From the NCBI RefSeq assembly GCF_014145675.1, contig NZ_JACGZW010000014.1, forward strand, positions 62,001 through 126,000: DNA of 64,000 bases. The letters are read 5' to 3'. The notes under the pieces are model-generated. The model ran no database searches and was not told the DNA's origin. It was given only the letters and a program-made list of their open reading frames with translations. Positions 16,931 to 24,586 of this stretch are shown one piece after another. A program made the position numbers and the translations under genes. The DNA comes from Amycolatopsis dendrobii. GTDB taxonomy: Bacteria; Actinomycetota; Actinomycetes; Mycobacteriales; Pseudonocardiaceae. Position 1 is the stretch's first letter. The number at the start of each line of letters is the position of its first letter.

Positions 16931-17332
16931 TCAGTTCTCTTCCAGCTTGACCAGCTCCAGGTCGGTCTGCGGGAAGTCGTCGCCGATGCAGAGCAGCGGT
17001 TCTCCGGCGAGCTTGGCGGCCGCATAGGTGAGGCAGTCGCCGAAATTCAGCGCTGCGGGATGCCTGCCTTTGCCGTACCGCAGGTATGCGGTCTGCGCGG
17101 TCCGCCAGTGCGCCTCGCCGAACGTGAGAATGTCGAACCGCCGCCGCTGCAGAAACGAAGCCAGCAGCGTCGCGCCTCGCTCGCCTTCCTTGTGCGTCAG
17201 CACGATCGAGGTCTCCGCCAGCGTCGGCGCCCCGATCCGGCATTCCTCCGCGCCGCCGATCGCCCGGGCGATCGGCACCGCCAGCGGTTCGCCCAGGAGG
17301 ACCGCCACTACCGCGGAACTGTCGATGATCAC
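16931..17332 (-). CDS. vapC: VapC-type PIN-domain ribonuclease toxin
   Basis: A 133-residue PIN-domain protein. The acidic metal-binding residues are visible: Asp in MIIDSSAVV, Glu in TLAETSIV, Asp in NFGDCLTYAAA and the GDDFPQTD pair. VapC toxins cut RNA, often tRNA or rRNA, with Mg2+. The start overlaps the last four bases of the VapB gene, which fixes the pair as one operon. Target RNA is unknown. Confidence 0.92.
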   Translation of the reverse strand: MIIDSSAVVAVLLGEPLAVPIARAIGGAEECRIGAPTLAETSIVLTHKEGERGATLLASFLQRRRFDILTFGEAHWRTAQTAYLRYGKGRHPAALNFGDCLTYAAAKLAGEPLLCIGDDFPQTDLELVKLEEN

Positions 17333-17601
17333 ACGCCACCTGGCCCGTAGCCGAGGATTTCCTCGCGCTCGGCCTTGCTGACCGGCTTGCCCCGGTTCTC
17401 CGCCGAGACCTGCGGCCAGATCTCGTCCTGCAAGAAGCGCACGAAGTCGTCCGCGTTCTGCTCCGCGCTCCGCTGCGCGAGCAGCCGGTCCCGCATGATC
17501 CGCAGCGAATCGCGGACCGCGCCGGTTTTGGTGGTGCCGGTCAGCTCGGCCACCTCGGCGGCCAGGCGCTCCGTTTCCGGATCTTTGATATTCAATGCCA
17601 T
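17329..17601 (-). CDS. vapB: VapB-type antitoxin
   Basis: A 90-residue antitoxin with an N-terminal ribbon-helix-helix of the VapB/PSK type: ALNIKDPETERLAAEVAEL then GTTKTGAVRDSL. The C-terminal acidic and aromatic part (DDFVRFLQDEIWPQV) would wrap the toxin. It begins only 28 bp after the uvrB stop on the same strand, so it is either cotranscribed with uvrB or expressed from a promoter inside its 3' end. The short gap contains GGTACC with neighbouring ACCAT repeats, which could be an operator. Confidence 0.9.
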   Translation of the reverse strand: MALNIKDPETERLAAEVAELTGTTKTGAVRDSLRIMRDRLLAQRSAEQNADDFVRFLQDEIWPQVSAENRGKPVSKAEREEILGYGPGGV

Positions 17602-17629
17602 GGTGGAATGGTACCCGGCTATGGTGTAA

Positions 17630-19789
17630 CTACTTAATTCCTGCCGCGTCCATCCCCCGCAGTTCCTTCTTCAGGTCGGAGACCTCGTCGCGCAGCCGGG
17701 CGGCCAGTTCGAACTGCAGGTCGCGGGCGGCCTGCATCATCTGGTCGGTCATCTGCTGGATCAGATCGGCCAGTTCGGCGCGCGGCATCGACGACACGTT
17801 CTTGTCGGTGAGCATGCCCGAGCTGCGGACCCGGTCGCCCTGTTCCGGCTTCTTGCCGCGCGAGGCGTTGCGGCCCGAACCGCCGACCGCGACCGCCTCG
17901 TCGGAGTCTTCCGCTTCGTTGTAGACGCGGTCGAGGATGTCGGCGATCTTCTTCCGCAGCGGCTGCGGGTCGAGGCCGCGCTCCTCGTTGTAGGCGACCT
18001 GCTTGGCGCGGCGGCGGTCGGTCTCGTCGATGGCGTACTGCATCGAATCGGTGATCTTGTCCGCGTACATGTGGACCTCGCCGGACACGTTCCGCGCCGC
18101 GCGGCCGATGGTCTGGATCAGCGAGGTTCCGCTGCGCAGGAAGCCTTCCTTGTCCGCGTCGAGGATCGCGACGAGCGACACCTCGGGCAGGTCGAGGCCC
18201 TCGCGCAGCAGGTTGATGCCGACCAGGACGTCGTAGTCGCCCGCGCGCAGCTGGCGCAGCAGCTCGACCCGGCGCAGCGTGTCGACCTCCGAGTGCAGGT
18301 ACCGGACCCGGATGCCCAGCTCCAGCAGGTAGTCCGTGAGGTCTTCGGCCATCTTCTTGGTGAGCGTGGTGACCAGGACGCGCTCGTCCTTGTCCGCGCG
18401 CTCGCGGATCTCGTGCACCAGGTCGTCGATCTGCCCCTCGGTGGGCTTCACGACCACCTTCGGGTCGACCAGGCCGGTGGGCCGGATGACCTGCTCGACG
18501 AACTCGCCGCCGGTCCGGCCCATCTCGTACGGGCCCGGCGTCGCCGACAGGTACACCGTCTGCCCGATCCGGTCGGAGAACTCCTCCCAGGTCAGCGGCC
18601 GGTTGTCGACCGCGCTCGGCAGCCGGAACCCGTAGTCGACGAGGTTGCGCTTGCGGCTCATGTCGCCCTCGTACATGCCGCCGATCTGCGGCACCGTCTG
18701 GTGCGATTCGTCGATGACCAGCAGGAAGTCTTCCGGGAAGTAGTCGATCAGCGTGGCGGGGGCGGAACCCGCGCCGCGGCCGTCGATGTGCCGCGAGTAG
18801 TTCTCGATGCCGGAGCAGAAGCCGACCTGGCGCATCATCTCGATGTCGTAGGCGGTGCGCATGCGCAGCCGCTGGGCCTCCAGCAGCTTGCCCTGCTTCT
18901 CCAGCTCGGCCAGCCGCTCCTCCAGCTCGGCCTCGATGCCGCGGATCGCCTTCTCCATCCGCTCCGGCCCGGCGACGTAGTGCGTGGCCGGGAAGATCCG
19001 GACCTCGTCGACCTCGCGCACGATGTCGCCGGTGAGCGGGTGCAGGTAGTACAGCTTGTCGATCTCGTCGCCGAAGAACTCGACGCGGATCGCCAGCTCC
19101 TCGTACGCCGGGATGATCTCCACCGTGTCGCCGCGGACGCGGAACGTGCCGCGCGCGAAGGCGATGTCGTTGCGCGAGTACTGCACGTCGACCAGCGCGC
19201 GCAGCAGCACGTCGCGCTCCACCGTGCCGCCGACCTCCAGCTTCGTGGACCGGTCGAGGTAGGACTGCGGGGTGCCGAGGCCGTAGATGCAGGACACGGA
19301 CGCGACGACGATGACGTCGCGTCGCGAGAGCAGATTCATCGTGGCGGAGTGGCGCAGCCGCTCGACGTCGTCGTTGATCGACGAGTCCTTCTCGATGTAG
19401 GTGTCCGTCTGCGCGATGTACGCCTCGGGCTGGTAGTAGTCGTAGTAGCTGACGAAGTATTCGACCGCGTTGTGCGGGAACAGCTCGCGCAGCTCGTTGG
19501 CCAGCTGCGCGGCCAGCGTCTTGTTCGGGGCCATCACGAGCGTGGGCCGCTGGACGCGTTCGATCAGCCACGCGGTGGTGGCCGATTTGCCGGTGCCGGT
19601 GGCGCCGAGCAGCACGACGTCTTTCTCGCCCGCCTTGATCCGGCGTTCGAGATCGTCGATGGCCGCGGGCTGGTCGCCCGCGGGCTGGTACTCGCTGACG
19701 ACCTCGAACCGGCCGCCGGCGCGAGGCACCTCGGAGACGGGGCGGAAGTCGGACTGGGCGAGGACGGGGTGTTCGGTTGCGAAAGCCAC
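17630..19789 (-). CDS. uvrB: Excinuclease ABC subunit B (UvrB)
   Basis: A 719-residue UvrB, the DNA helicase-like subunit that loads onto damage with UvrA and recruits UvrC in nucleotide excision repair. Visible features are Walker A GATGTGKSATT, the beta-hairpin segment YYDYYQPEAYIAQTD, helicase motifs IDESHQTVPQ and LSATPGP, the QTIGRAARN motif, and a C-terminal UVR domain near residues 670-705 (QQMTDQMMQAARDLQFELAA). GTG 19789 was chosen because VAFATEHPVLAQSDF matches the N-terminus of mycobacterial UvrB; upstream in-frame sequence is non-conserved. A nonconserved acidic/Gly insert lies before the UVR domain. vapBC follows 28 bp later. Confidence 0.97.
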   Translation of the reverse strand: MAFATEHPVLAQSDFRPVSEVPRAGGRFEVVSEYQPAGDQPAAIDDLERRIKAGEKDVVLLGATGTGKSATTAWLIERVQRPTLVMAPNKTLAAQLANELRELFPHNAVEYFVSYYDYYQPEAYIAQTDTYIEKDSSINDDVERLRHSATMNLLSRRDVIVVASVSCIYGLGTPQSYLDRSTKLEVGGTVERDVLLRALVDVQYSRNDIAFARGTFRVRGDTVEIIPAYEELAIRVEFFGDEIDKLYYLHPLTGDIVREVDEVRIFPATHYVAGPERMEKAIRGIEAELEERLAELEKQGKLLEAQRLRMRTAYDIEMMRQVGFCSGIENYSRHIDGRGAGSAPATLIDYFPEDFLLVIDESHQTVPQIGGMYEGDMSRKRNLVDYGFRLPSAVDNRPLTWEEFSDRIGQTVYLSATPGPYEMGRTGGEFVEQVIRPTGLVDPKVVVKPTEGQIDDLVHEIRERADKDERVLVTTLTKKMAEDLTDYLLELGIRVRYLHSEVDTLRRVELLRQLRAGDYDVLVGINLLREGLDLPEVSLVAILDADKEGFLRSGTSLIQTIGRAARNVSGEVHMYADKITDSMQYAIDETDRRRAKQVAYNEERGLDPQPLRKKIADILDRVYNEAEDSDEAVAVGGSGRNASRGKKPEQGDRVRSSGMLTDKNVSSMPRAELADLIQQMTDQMMQAARDLQFELAARLRDEVSDLKKELRGMDAAGIK

Positions 19790-20014
19790 GGGAACCAGGG
19801 TAGGCCGGGGCACCGACAATTTCCGCGACGGCCGGTGTGAGCTGGGGATCCTCTCCTCATCCGGGGCGCGGGGGACGCGGCTGCCGGACCTCGCGGGCCC
19901 GCACCGGCGGCGGGCGGGCCGGCCCGGCAGCCGAGCGCCGGGGTCGTTGCCCAAGAACCAACCAGCCGGTGACACAACGGGCATTTCACTGGTGTCGGTG
20001 CCCTTGGTGGATGT

Positions 20015-21382
20015 TCAGCAGCTGCAGCAGTCGCATCCGCCGCAGCAGTCGCAGTCGCACCCGCTGCAGCAGTCACAGCCGCAGTCGCAGCTGGCGCCGT
20101 TCGGTTCGCCGCTCCAGGGGCCCGGGTACGGGTCGCGGCAGCAGAACTGGCACGAGCAGCACATGTACGTCGCGATCGCGCAGCCCGCGAAGAAGTTCCG
20201 GCGTTTCGGCGGGACCGCGAACTTCGGCGCCCAGCAGCCGCCGCCCTTGCCGTCCAGGGAGTCCCCACCCTCCGGCGGTTCGGGACCGTCCGGACCGCCC
20301 GGGCCACCGGGCCCGCCAGGTCCGGGAGGACCGCCGGGCCCAGGCATTCCAGCAGGTCCGTACCCCGGCGGCGGAGCCCCGTAGCCGTGCGGCGGCCCGT
20401 AACCCGGCGGAGGCCCGTACGCAGGCGGCAGCCCCGGCTGCCCGGGCGCCCCGATCCCCGGCCCGTACGGCGACTGCTGCGGCGCTGGTCCCGGCCCGAT
20501 CCACCCGGGCGGCGGCTGCTGGCCGTGCAGGTGGTGATGCCCGAACGCCCGTCGCACCGCCTGCCGGAGCTCGTGCACCAGCAGCGCGTGCACCAACGCC
20601 GAATCAGCGAACTCGGCCTCGCGCAACGCCAGTTCGACCCCGAGCACCGCGTCCGAACACAGCCGATGCGCCTCGTCCAGCGCGGTTCCCGTGGCCAGCA
20701 ACGGATTCCAGGAGCCGGACGCCGCGTCCGCAGCCAGGTCCTCGACCGCGTCGAGCAGGTGCGCCACCCGGCCGAACAGCCGTCCGGCCTCGGCGAGCGG
20801 CGCGCGGTTGCCGGGGCGTCCGGCCAGCACCGCGGTCTGCGCGAACGCCGCGGACGACGCCAGCTCGGCCGGTTCGGTCGCCAGCAACGGCGAGTCCCCG
20901 GCGCGAATCGCGCGTTCCAGCTCGCCCTGCCGGCCGACGGCTTCGGTCAGGACCGCGGTGTCGAAGCCGATGCCCGCGCCCGTCCGCCCGCCCTGCGCGG
21001 CCCAGCGCCGCGCGACCAGCCGCGCCGCTCCCGCCACCGGGCGCCGGGCGAAAGCGCCGTCCCGGTCGGCGACGTGGTCGTCCACCTTCGCCGAAGCCAG
21101 CACCAGCGACACCGCCGCGGCGAGCCGGGCGCCGTCGCCGACCGCGACCGACGCCGGGCGCATCGACCGCAGCGGGCACGGTCCCGCGGCACGCCGGGGT
21201 CCGCTCGGCGTCTGTGCCTCGACCAGCGCCGAAACGATCAGCGCGTCGTAGTTCGTCACGACCCGGGCGAACTGCCCGTGCTGGTCGCGCAGCGCGAGGC
21301 AGAGGCCGCACAGGTGTGCCATCCAGTCCGCGTGGAGGCGGCCGGCCAGCCGGTGCCGGCAGGGTCTGATGATCCCGAACAT
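20015..21382 (-). CDS. DUF5685 family protein with Pro/Gly linker and Cys-rich tail
   Basis: A 455-residue protein of unknown function. Residues 1-280 form an alpha-helical domain matching DUF5685, starting MFGIIRPCRHRL, with the conserved Cys pair in AHLCGLCLALRDQHGQFARV, GPCPLR, and HLLDAVEDLAADAA. A His-rich patch (FGHHHLHG) is followed by a ~90-residue Pro/Gly/Tyr-rich flexible linker, then a tail with 19 Cys in the last 59 residues (for example CDCGCDCCSGC, ending CCSC). The tail could bind metal or be modified. The acidic DAVED segment recalls helical isoprenoid-synthase folds, but this is only a resemblance. No transmembrane segment is evident. Confidence 0.72.
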   Translation of the reverse strand: MFGIIRPCRHRLAGRLHADWMAHLCGLCLALRDQHGQFARVVTNYDALIVSALVEAQTPSGPRRAAGPCPLRSMRPASVAVGDGARLAAAVSLVLASAKVDDHVADRDGAFARRPVAGAARLVARRWAAQGGRTGAGIGFDTAVLTEAVGRQGELERAIRAGDSPLLATEPAELASSAAFAQTAVLAGRPGNRAPLAEAGRLFGRVAHLLDAVEDLAADAASGSWNPLLATGTALDEAHRLCSDAVLGVELALREAEFADSALVHALLVHELRQAVRRAFGHHHLHGQQPPPGWIGPGPAPQQSPYGPGIGAPGQPGLPPAYGPPPGYGPPHGYGAPPPGYGPAGMPGPGGPPGPGGPGGPGGPDGPEPPEGGDSLDGKGGGCWAPKFAVPPKRRNFFAGCAIATYMCCSCQFCCRDPYPGPWSGEPNGASCDCGCDCCSGCDCDCCGGCDCCSC

Positions 21383-21497
21383 GCGCGCGTACCCCCAGGA
21401 GAACCGAATGACTCGCGAACTTTAGCCCCTCGACCGGGCCCCTAACCGGTTTTTCCGGCGATTCTCGCGAAGCGCGCGGACAAGGCAGGATGGGCGG

Positions 21498-22016
21498 ATG
21501 ACCGATCTGCACCCGCCCAAGGTCGAGACGTTCGACCCGGCCGCCCGCGTGAACATCGACAACAAGGGCATCCGCCGCGACGTGGAGGAGTTCCGCGAGG
21601 AGCCGTTCGGCCTGTACCTGGCGCGGCCGACGCCGGGGCGGGCGCAGTTCCACTACCTCGAATCGTGGCTGCTGCCGGGGCTCGGGCTGCGGATCACCGA
21701 CTTCTGGTTCAGCCCCGGCCACGAACGCGACCAGGACTTCTACCTCGACGTCGTGCGCGTGCACCGCGACGGCCCGCGCTGGGTCGCCACCGACCTCTAC
21801 CTCGACCTCGTGCTCAAGGACAAGATCTCGGTCCGGGTGATCGACACCGACGAGCTGCTCGCCGCCGTCGCCGGGAACCTGCTCTCCCAGCAAGAAGGCG
21901 AGTACGCGCTCGAAGTCGCCTACGCTGCGGTCGAGGGCCTCGCCGCGCACGGATACGACCTCGCCGCCTGGCTGTCCGCAAAGGACATGACACTCGGCTG
22001 GCGCAGGCATCCATAA
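21498..22016 (+). CDS. DUF402 domain protein (FomD-like)
   Basis: A 172-residue DUF402 protein. Key segments are GIRRDVEEFREEPFGLYLARP, then the conserved carboxylate-rich core RDQDFYLDVVRV and WVATDLYLDLVLKD, which in this family coordinate metal ions for hydrolysis of nucleoside diphosphates or related phosphates (FomD and SA0684-like proteins). Cytosolic. It is divergent from the DUF5685 gene with ~115 bp between starts. Substrate here is unknown. Confidence 0.82.
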   Translation: MTDLHPPKVETFDPAARVNIDNKGIRRDVEEFREEPFGLYLARPTPGRAQFHYLESWLLPGLGLRITDFWFSPGHERDQDFYLDVVRVHRDGPRWVATDLYLDLVLKDKISVRVIDTDELLAAVAGNLLSQQEGEYALEVAYAAVEGLAAHGYDLAAWLSAKDMTLGWRRHP

Positions 22017-22097
22017 CCGGGAACGGGGGAATTCCCCACCCCCGCCCGGCGGTCAGCCGGATTACCGGCAGCGGCTCGCCCGGCCACGATCAGCGGC

Positions 22098-22853
22098 ATG
22101 GAACGAACCGCACACCAGGTGACGCTCGACCTCGTCCGCTCGCTCTATCGCGAGCACACCGAAGCGTTGCGCGCCGCGAAAGACGCCCAGCGGGCGCACC
22201 GCCGCGCGCATCCGGCGATGAAGACGCAGCTGGACGACGTCGAAGCGGAGATCACCTACCTGCTCCTGCGGCACCTGCGCCCGGAGAAAGTCGTGGAGAT
22301 CGGTTCGCTGCACGGCTGGTCGACGAGCTGGATCCTCCGCGCGCTCGCGGACAACGACGCCGGCGAGCTGACCACGATCGACCTCGTCGGCAACGCCACG
22401 AAGACCGTCCCGCGCGCGCTGGCCAAGGGTCGCTGGGAGTTCCGCCAGGGCGACGCGCGCACCATCGCCCCCGATCTGCTGTCCGATGTGGACTATCTCT
22501 TCATCGACGCCGACCACCGCGCGCGCTTCGCGAAGTGGTACCTCTCCGATGTCTTCCCGAAGATCGACGCCGCGGTGAGCGTGCACGACGTGTTCCACCG
22601 CGCCGCCCCGCTGCCGTTCACCGAAGGCGCCGAAGTGGTGCGCTGGCTGGAAAAAACGCGGACTCCGTACTTCACCGCGGCCCGCGCCCGCGCGAAACAC
22701 GCGTACGCTTGCCTCAACGAACTCCGGCGCGAACTCGGCGTCGACAGCGCCGTGCACACCGGGCGCGACAACCCGATGATCTACTTCCGCATCCACCGAT
22801 CGGTGGATGCGCGGCGGACAGCCGGTGGACCGGAAGTCGCGCCGTTCCGCTGA
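22098..22853 (+). CDS. Class I SAM-dependent methyltransferase
   Basis: A 251-residue protein with the Rossmann-type SAM-binding motif VVEIGSLHGWSTSWIL near residues 66-80, motif II TTIDLVGN and the motif DYLFIDADHRARF, which fits the Methyltransf_24 group. The acidic DADH is similar to that of metal-dependent O-methyltransferases. Acceptor unknown. It stands 71 bp before the ABC operon, separated by a strong hairpin. Confidence 0.78.
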   Translation: MERTAHQVTLDLVRSLYREHTEALRAAKDAQRAHRRAHPAMKTQLDDVEAEITYLLLRHLRPEKVVEIGSLHGWSTSWILRALADNDAGELTTIDLVGNATKTVPRALAKGRWEFRQGDARTIAPDLLSDVDYLFIDADHRARFAKWYLSDVFPKIDAAVSVHDVFHRAAPLPFTEGAEVVRWLEKTRTPYFTAARARAKHAYACLNELRRELGVDSAVHTGRDNPMIYFRIHRSVDARRTAGGPEVAPFR

Positions 22854-22873
22854 TCCGATAGGCCCCTCCAGCC

Positions 22874-22919
22874 GGGATTCTCGAAGGCAGCAACCGCTGC
22901 GATTCGAGAGGGGAATCCC
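22874..22919 (+). promoter_or_regulatory. Hairpin enclosing the Shine-Dalgarno of the ABC gene
   Basis: Nested arms: GGGATTC (22874-22880) with GAATCCC (22913-22919), TCTCGAA (22879-22885) with TTCGAGA (22903-22909), and GCAGC (22887-22891) with GCTGC (22896-22900) around AACC. The purine stretch GAGAGGGG (22906-22913), the only plausible ribosome-binding site for ATG 22925, lies in the 3' arm. It may be a terminator for the upstream gene or a translational control element. Confidence 0.55.
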
Positions 22920-22924
22920 AGGCA

Positions 22925-23830
22925 ATGCCGGTCATCGAGGTGCGGAACCTCCATAAACGCTATCGGCAGAAGACAGCCGTGGAAGACGTTTCGTTCACCG
23001 TCGAGCAGGGCGAGATCTTCGGGATCCTCGGCCCCAACGGCGCGGGCAAGACGACCACGGTGGAATGCGTCGAGGGCCTGCGCTCCCCCGACGGCGGCAC
23101 CGTTTCGGTGCTGGGACTCGACCCGCGGCGAGACGTCCGAGAGCTGCGTCAGCGCCTCGGCGTCCAACTGCAGGAAAGCCAGCTGCCCGACCGGTTGCGC
23201 GTCGGCGAGGTGCTCGACCTGTTCGCCGCGATGTACCGCACCCCGGCCGATCCGGGACGCCTCATGGCGCTGCTCGGGCTCGCCGGACAGCGGAACACCT
23301 TCTACCGCAAGCTTTCCGGCGGCCAGCAGCAGCGCGTGTCGATCGCGCTCGCCCTGGTCGGCAGCCCCGAGGTGGTGGTGCTCGACGAACTGACCACCGG
23401 TCTCGACCCGCAGGCCCGCCGCGACACCTGGGACCTCGTCGAAGCCGTCCGCGCGGAAGGCGTGACGGTCGTGCTCGTCACGCACTTCATGGAGGAGGCG
23501 GAACGGCTGTGCGACCGGATCGCGGTGATCGACGCCGGGCGCGTCGTCGCGATCGACACCCCGGCGGGGCTGGTCGGCCGAGTCGGCGGGGAGCAGCGCA
23601 TCCGGTTCCGCCCGTCCGCGCCGGTCGACCCGCGGGAACTGGCCGGGCTGCCGAGCGTGCTGAAGGCCGAGCGGAACGGCGCGCATCTCGTGGTGACCGG
23701 CGGGGAAGGCGCGCTGCAGGCGGTGACGTCGTTCCTCGCCCGCGCCGACGTCGTCGCGGGCGATCTGCGGGTGGAGCAGGCCAGCCTCGACGACGCGTTC
23801 GTCGCGCTGACCGGCCGGAAACTGGACTGA
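22925..23830 (+). CDS. ABC transporter ATP-binding protein (multidrug/antibiotic export type)
   Basis: A 301-residue ATPase of the DrrA/CcmA-like group. Walker A is GPNGAGKTTT near residue 37, the signature is KLSGGQQQRVSIALAL, Walker B is VVVLDELTTGLD (Leu in place of the more usual Pro after Glu), and the switch His is in LVTHFMEEA. The C-terminal ~85 residues are the DrrA-type tail. With the next gene it forms an exporter. It opens a seven-kilobase run of closely spaced same-strand genes. Confidence 0.92.
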   Translation: MPVIEVRNLHKRYRQKTAVEDVSFTVEQGEIFGILGPNGAGKTTTVECVEGLRSPDGGTVSVLGLDPRRDVRELRQRLGVQLQESQLPDRLRVGEVLDLFAAMYRTPADPGRLMALLGLAGQRNTFYRKLSGGQQQRVSIALALVGSPEVVVLDELTTGLDPQARRDTWDLVEAVRAEGVTVVLVTHFMEEAERLCDRIAVIDAGRVVAIDTPAGLVGRVGGEQRIRFRPSAPVDPRELAGLPSVLKAERNGAHLVVTGGEGALQAVTSFLARADVVAGDLRVEQASLDDAFVALTGRKLD

Positions 23831-23843
23831 GGGGGAACCGGAA

Positions 23844-24581
23844 GTGCTGTCGAAGCTGACCGTCGCCGAGGCGAAGATCTTCCTCCGCGATCCGGGCGCG
23901 CCCGCCGTGGTGCTCGGGATCCCGTTGGCGCTGGTGCTGGTGTTCGGGCTGATGCCGGGGTCGCGCGAACCGAGCGCCGAGCACGGCGGCCAGTCGTCGC
24001 TGGCCACCCTGATCGCGCCGATGGCGGTGGCGATCCTGCTCGGGATCCTCGCGCTGAACCTGTTCCCCGGCGCGATGGCCGCGCACCGGGAGAAAGGCGT
24101 GCTGAAGCGGCTTGCGGCGAGCCCGGTGCCGCCGTCGCGGCTGCTCGCCGCGCAACTGCTGGTGAACCTCGCCATCGCCGCGGTCGCGATCGTGCTCGTC
24201 GTGGGGGTGGGCACGATCGCGCTCGGCATGGCGCTGCCGAAGAACCCCGGCGGGTTCGTCGCGGTCGTGCTGCTGGGCGCGGTGTCGCTGTTCTCGGTGG
24301 GCACGCTGCTCGCCGCGTTCGCGCCGACCGGCCGCGCGGCGAACGGACTCGGCGCGGCAGTGTTCTTCCCGATGCTCGCGCTCGGCGGCGTGTGGGTCCC
24401 GAAGGAGCAGCTGTCGCCGGTGTTGCAGCACATCGCCGACGTCCTGCCGCTCGGCGCGACGCTCGGCAGCCTGCGCGACACCGCCGCCGGACACGCGCCG
24501 CGACTGCTGTCCATGATCGCGCTCGCGGTGGTCGCCATCGTGTGCTCGACGCTCGCCGCCCGATTCTTCCGCTGGGAGTGA
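23844..24581 (+). CDS. ABC-2 type transporter permease
   Basis: A 245-residue ABC-2 membrane protein with about six helices, for example LGIPLALVLVFGLMP, AVAILLGILALNLFPG and VNLAIAAVAIVLVVGVG. The segment REKGVLKRLAASPVPPSRLL is the typical cytosolic coupling region of DrrB/YadH permeases. It starts 13 bp after its ATPase and 5 bp before the first glycosyltransferase, so coexpression is expected. Confidence 0.88.
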   Translation: MLSKLTVAEAKIFLRDPGAPAVVLGIPLALVLVFGLMPGSREPSAEHGGQSSLATLIAPMAVAILLGILALNLFPGAMAAHREKGVLKRLAASPVPPSRLLAAQLLVNLAIAAVAIVLVVGVGTIALGMALPKNPGGFVAVVLLGAVSLFSVGTLLAAFAPTGRAANGLGAAVFFPMLALGGVWVPKEQLSPVLQHIADVLPLGATLGSLRDTAAGHAPRLLSMIALAVVAIVCSTLAARFFRWE

Positions 24582-24586
24582 GCCCG

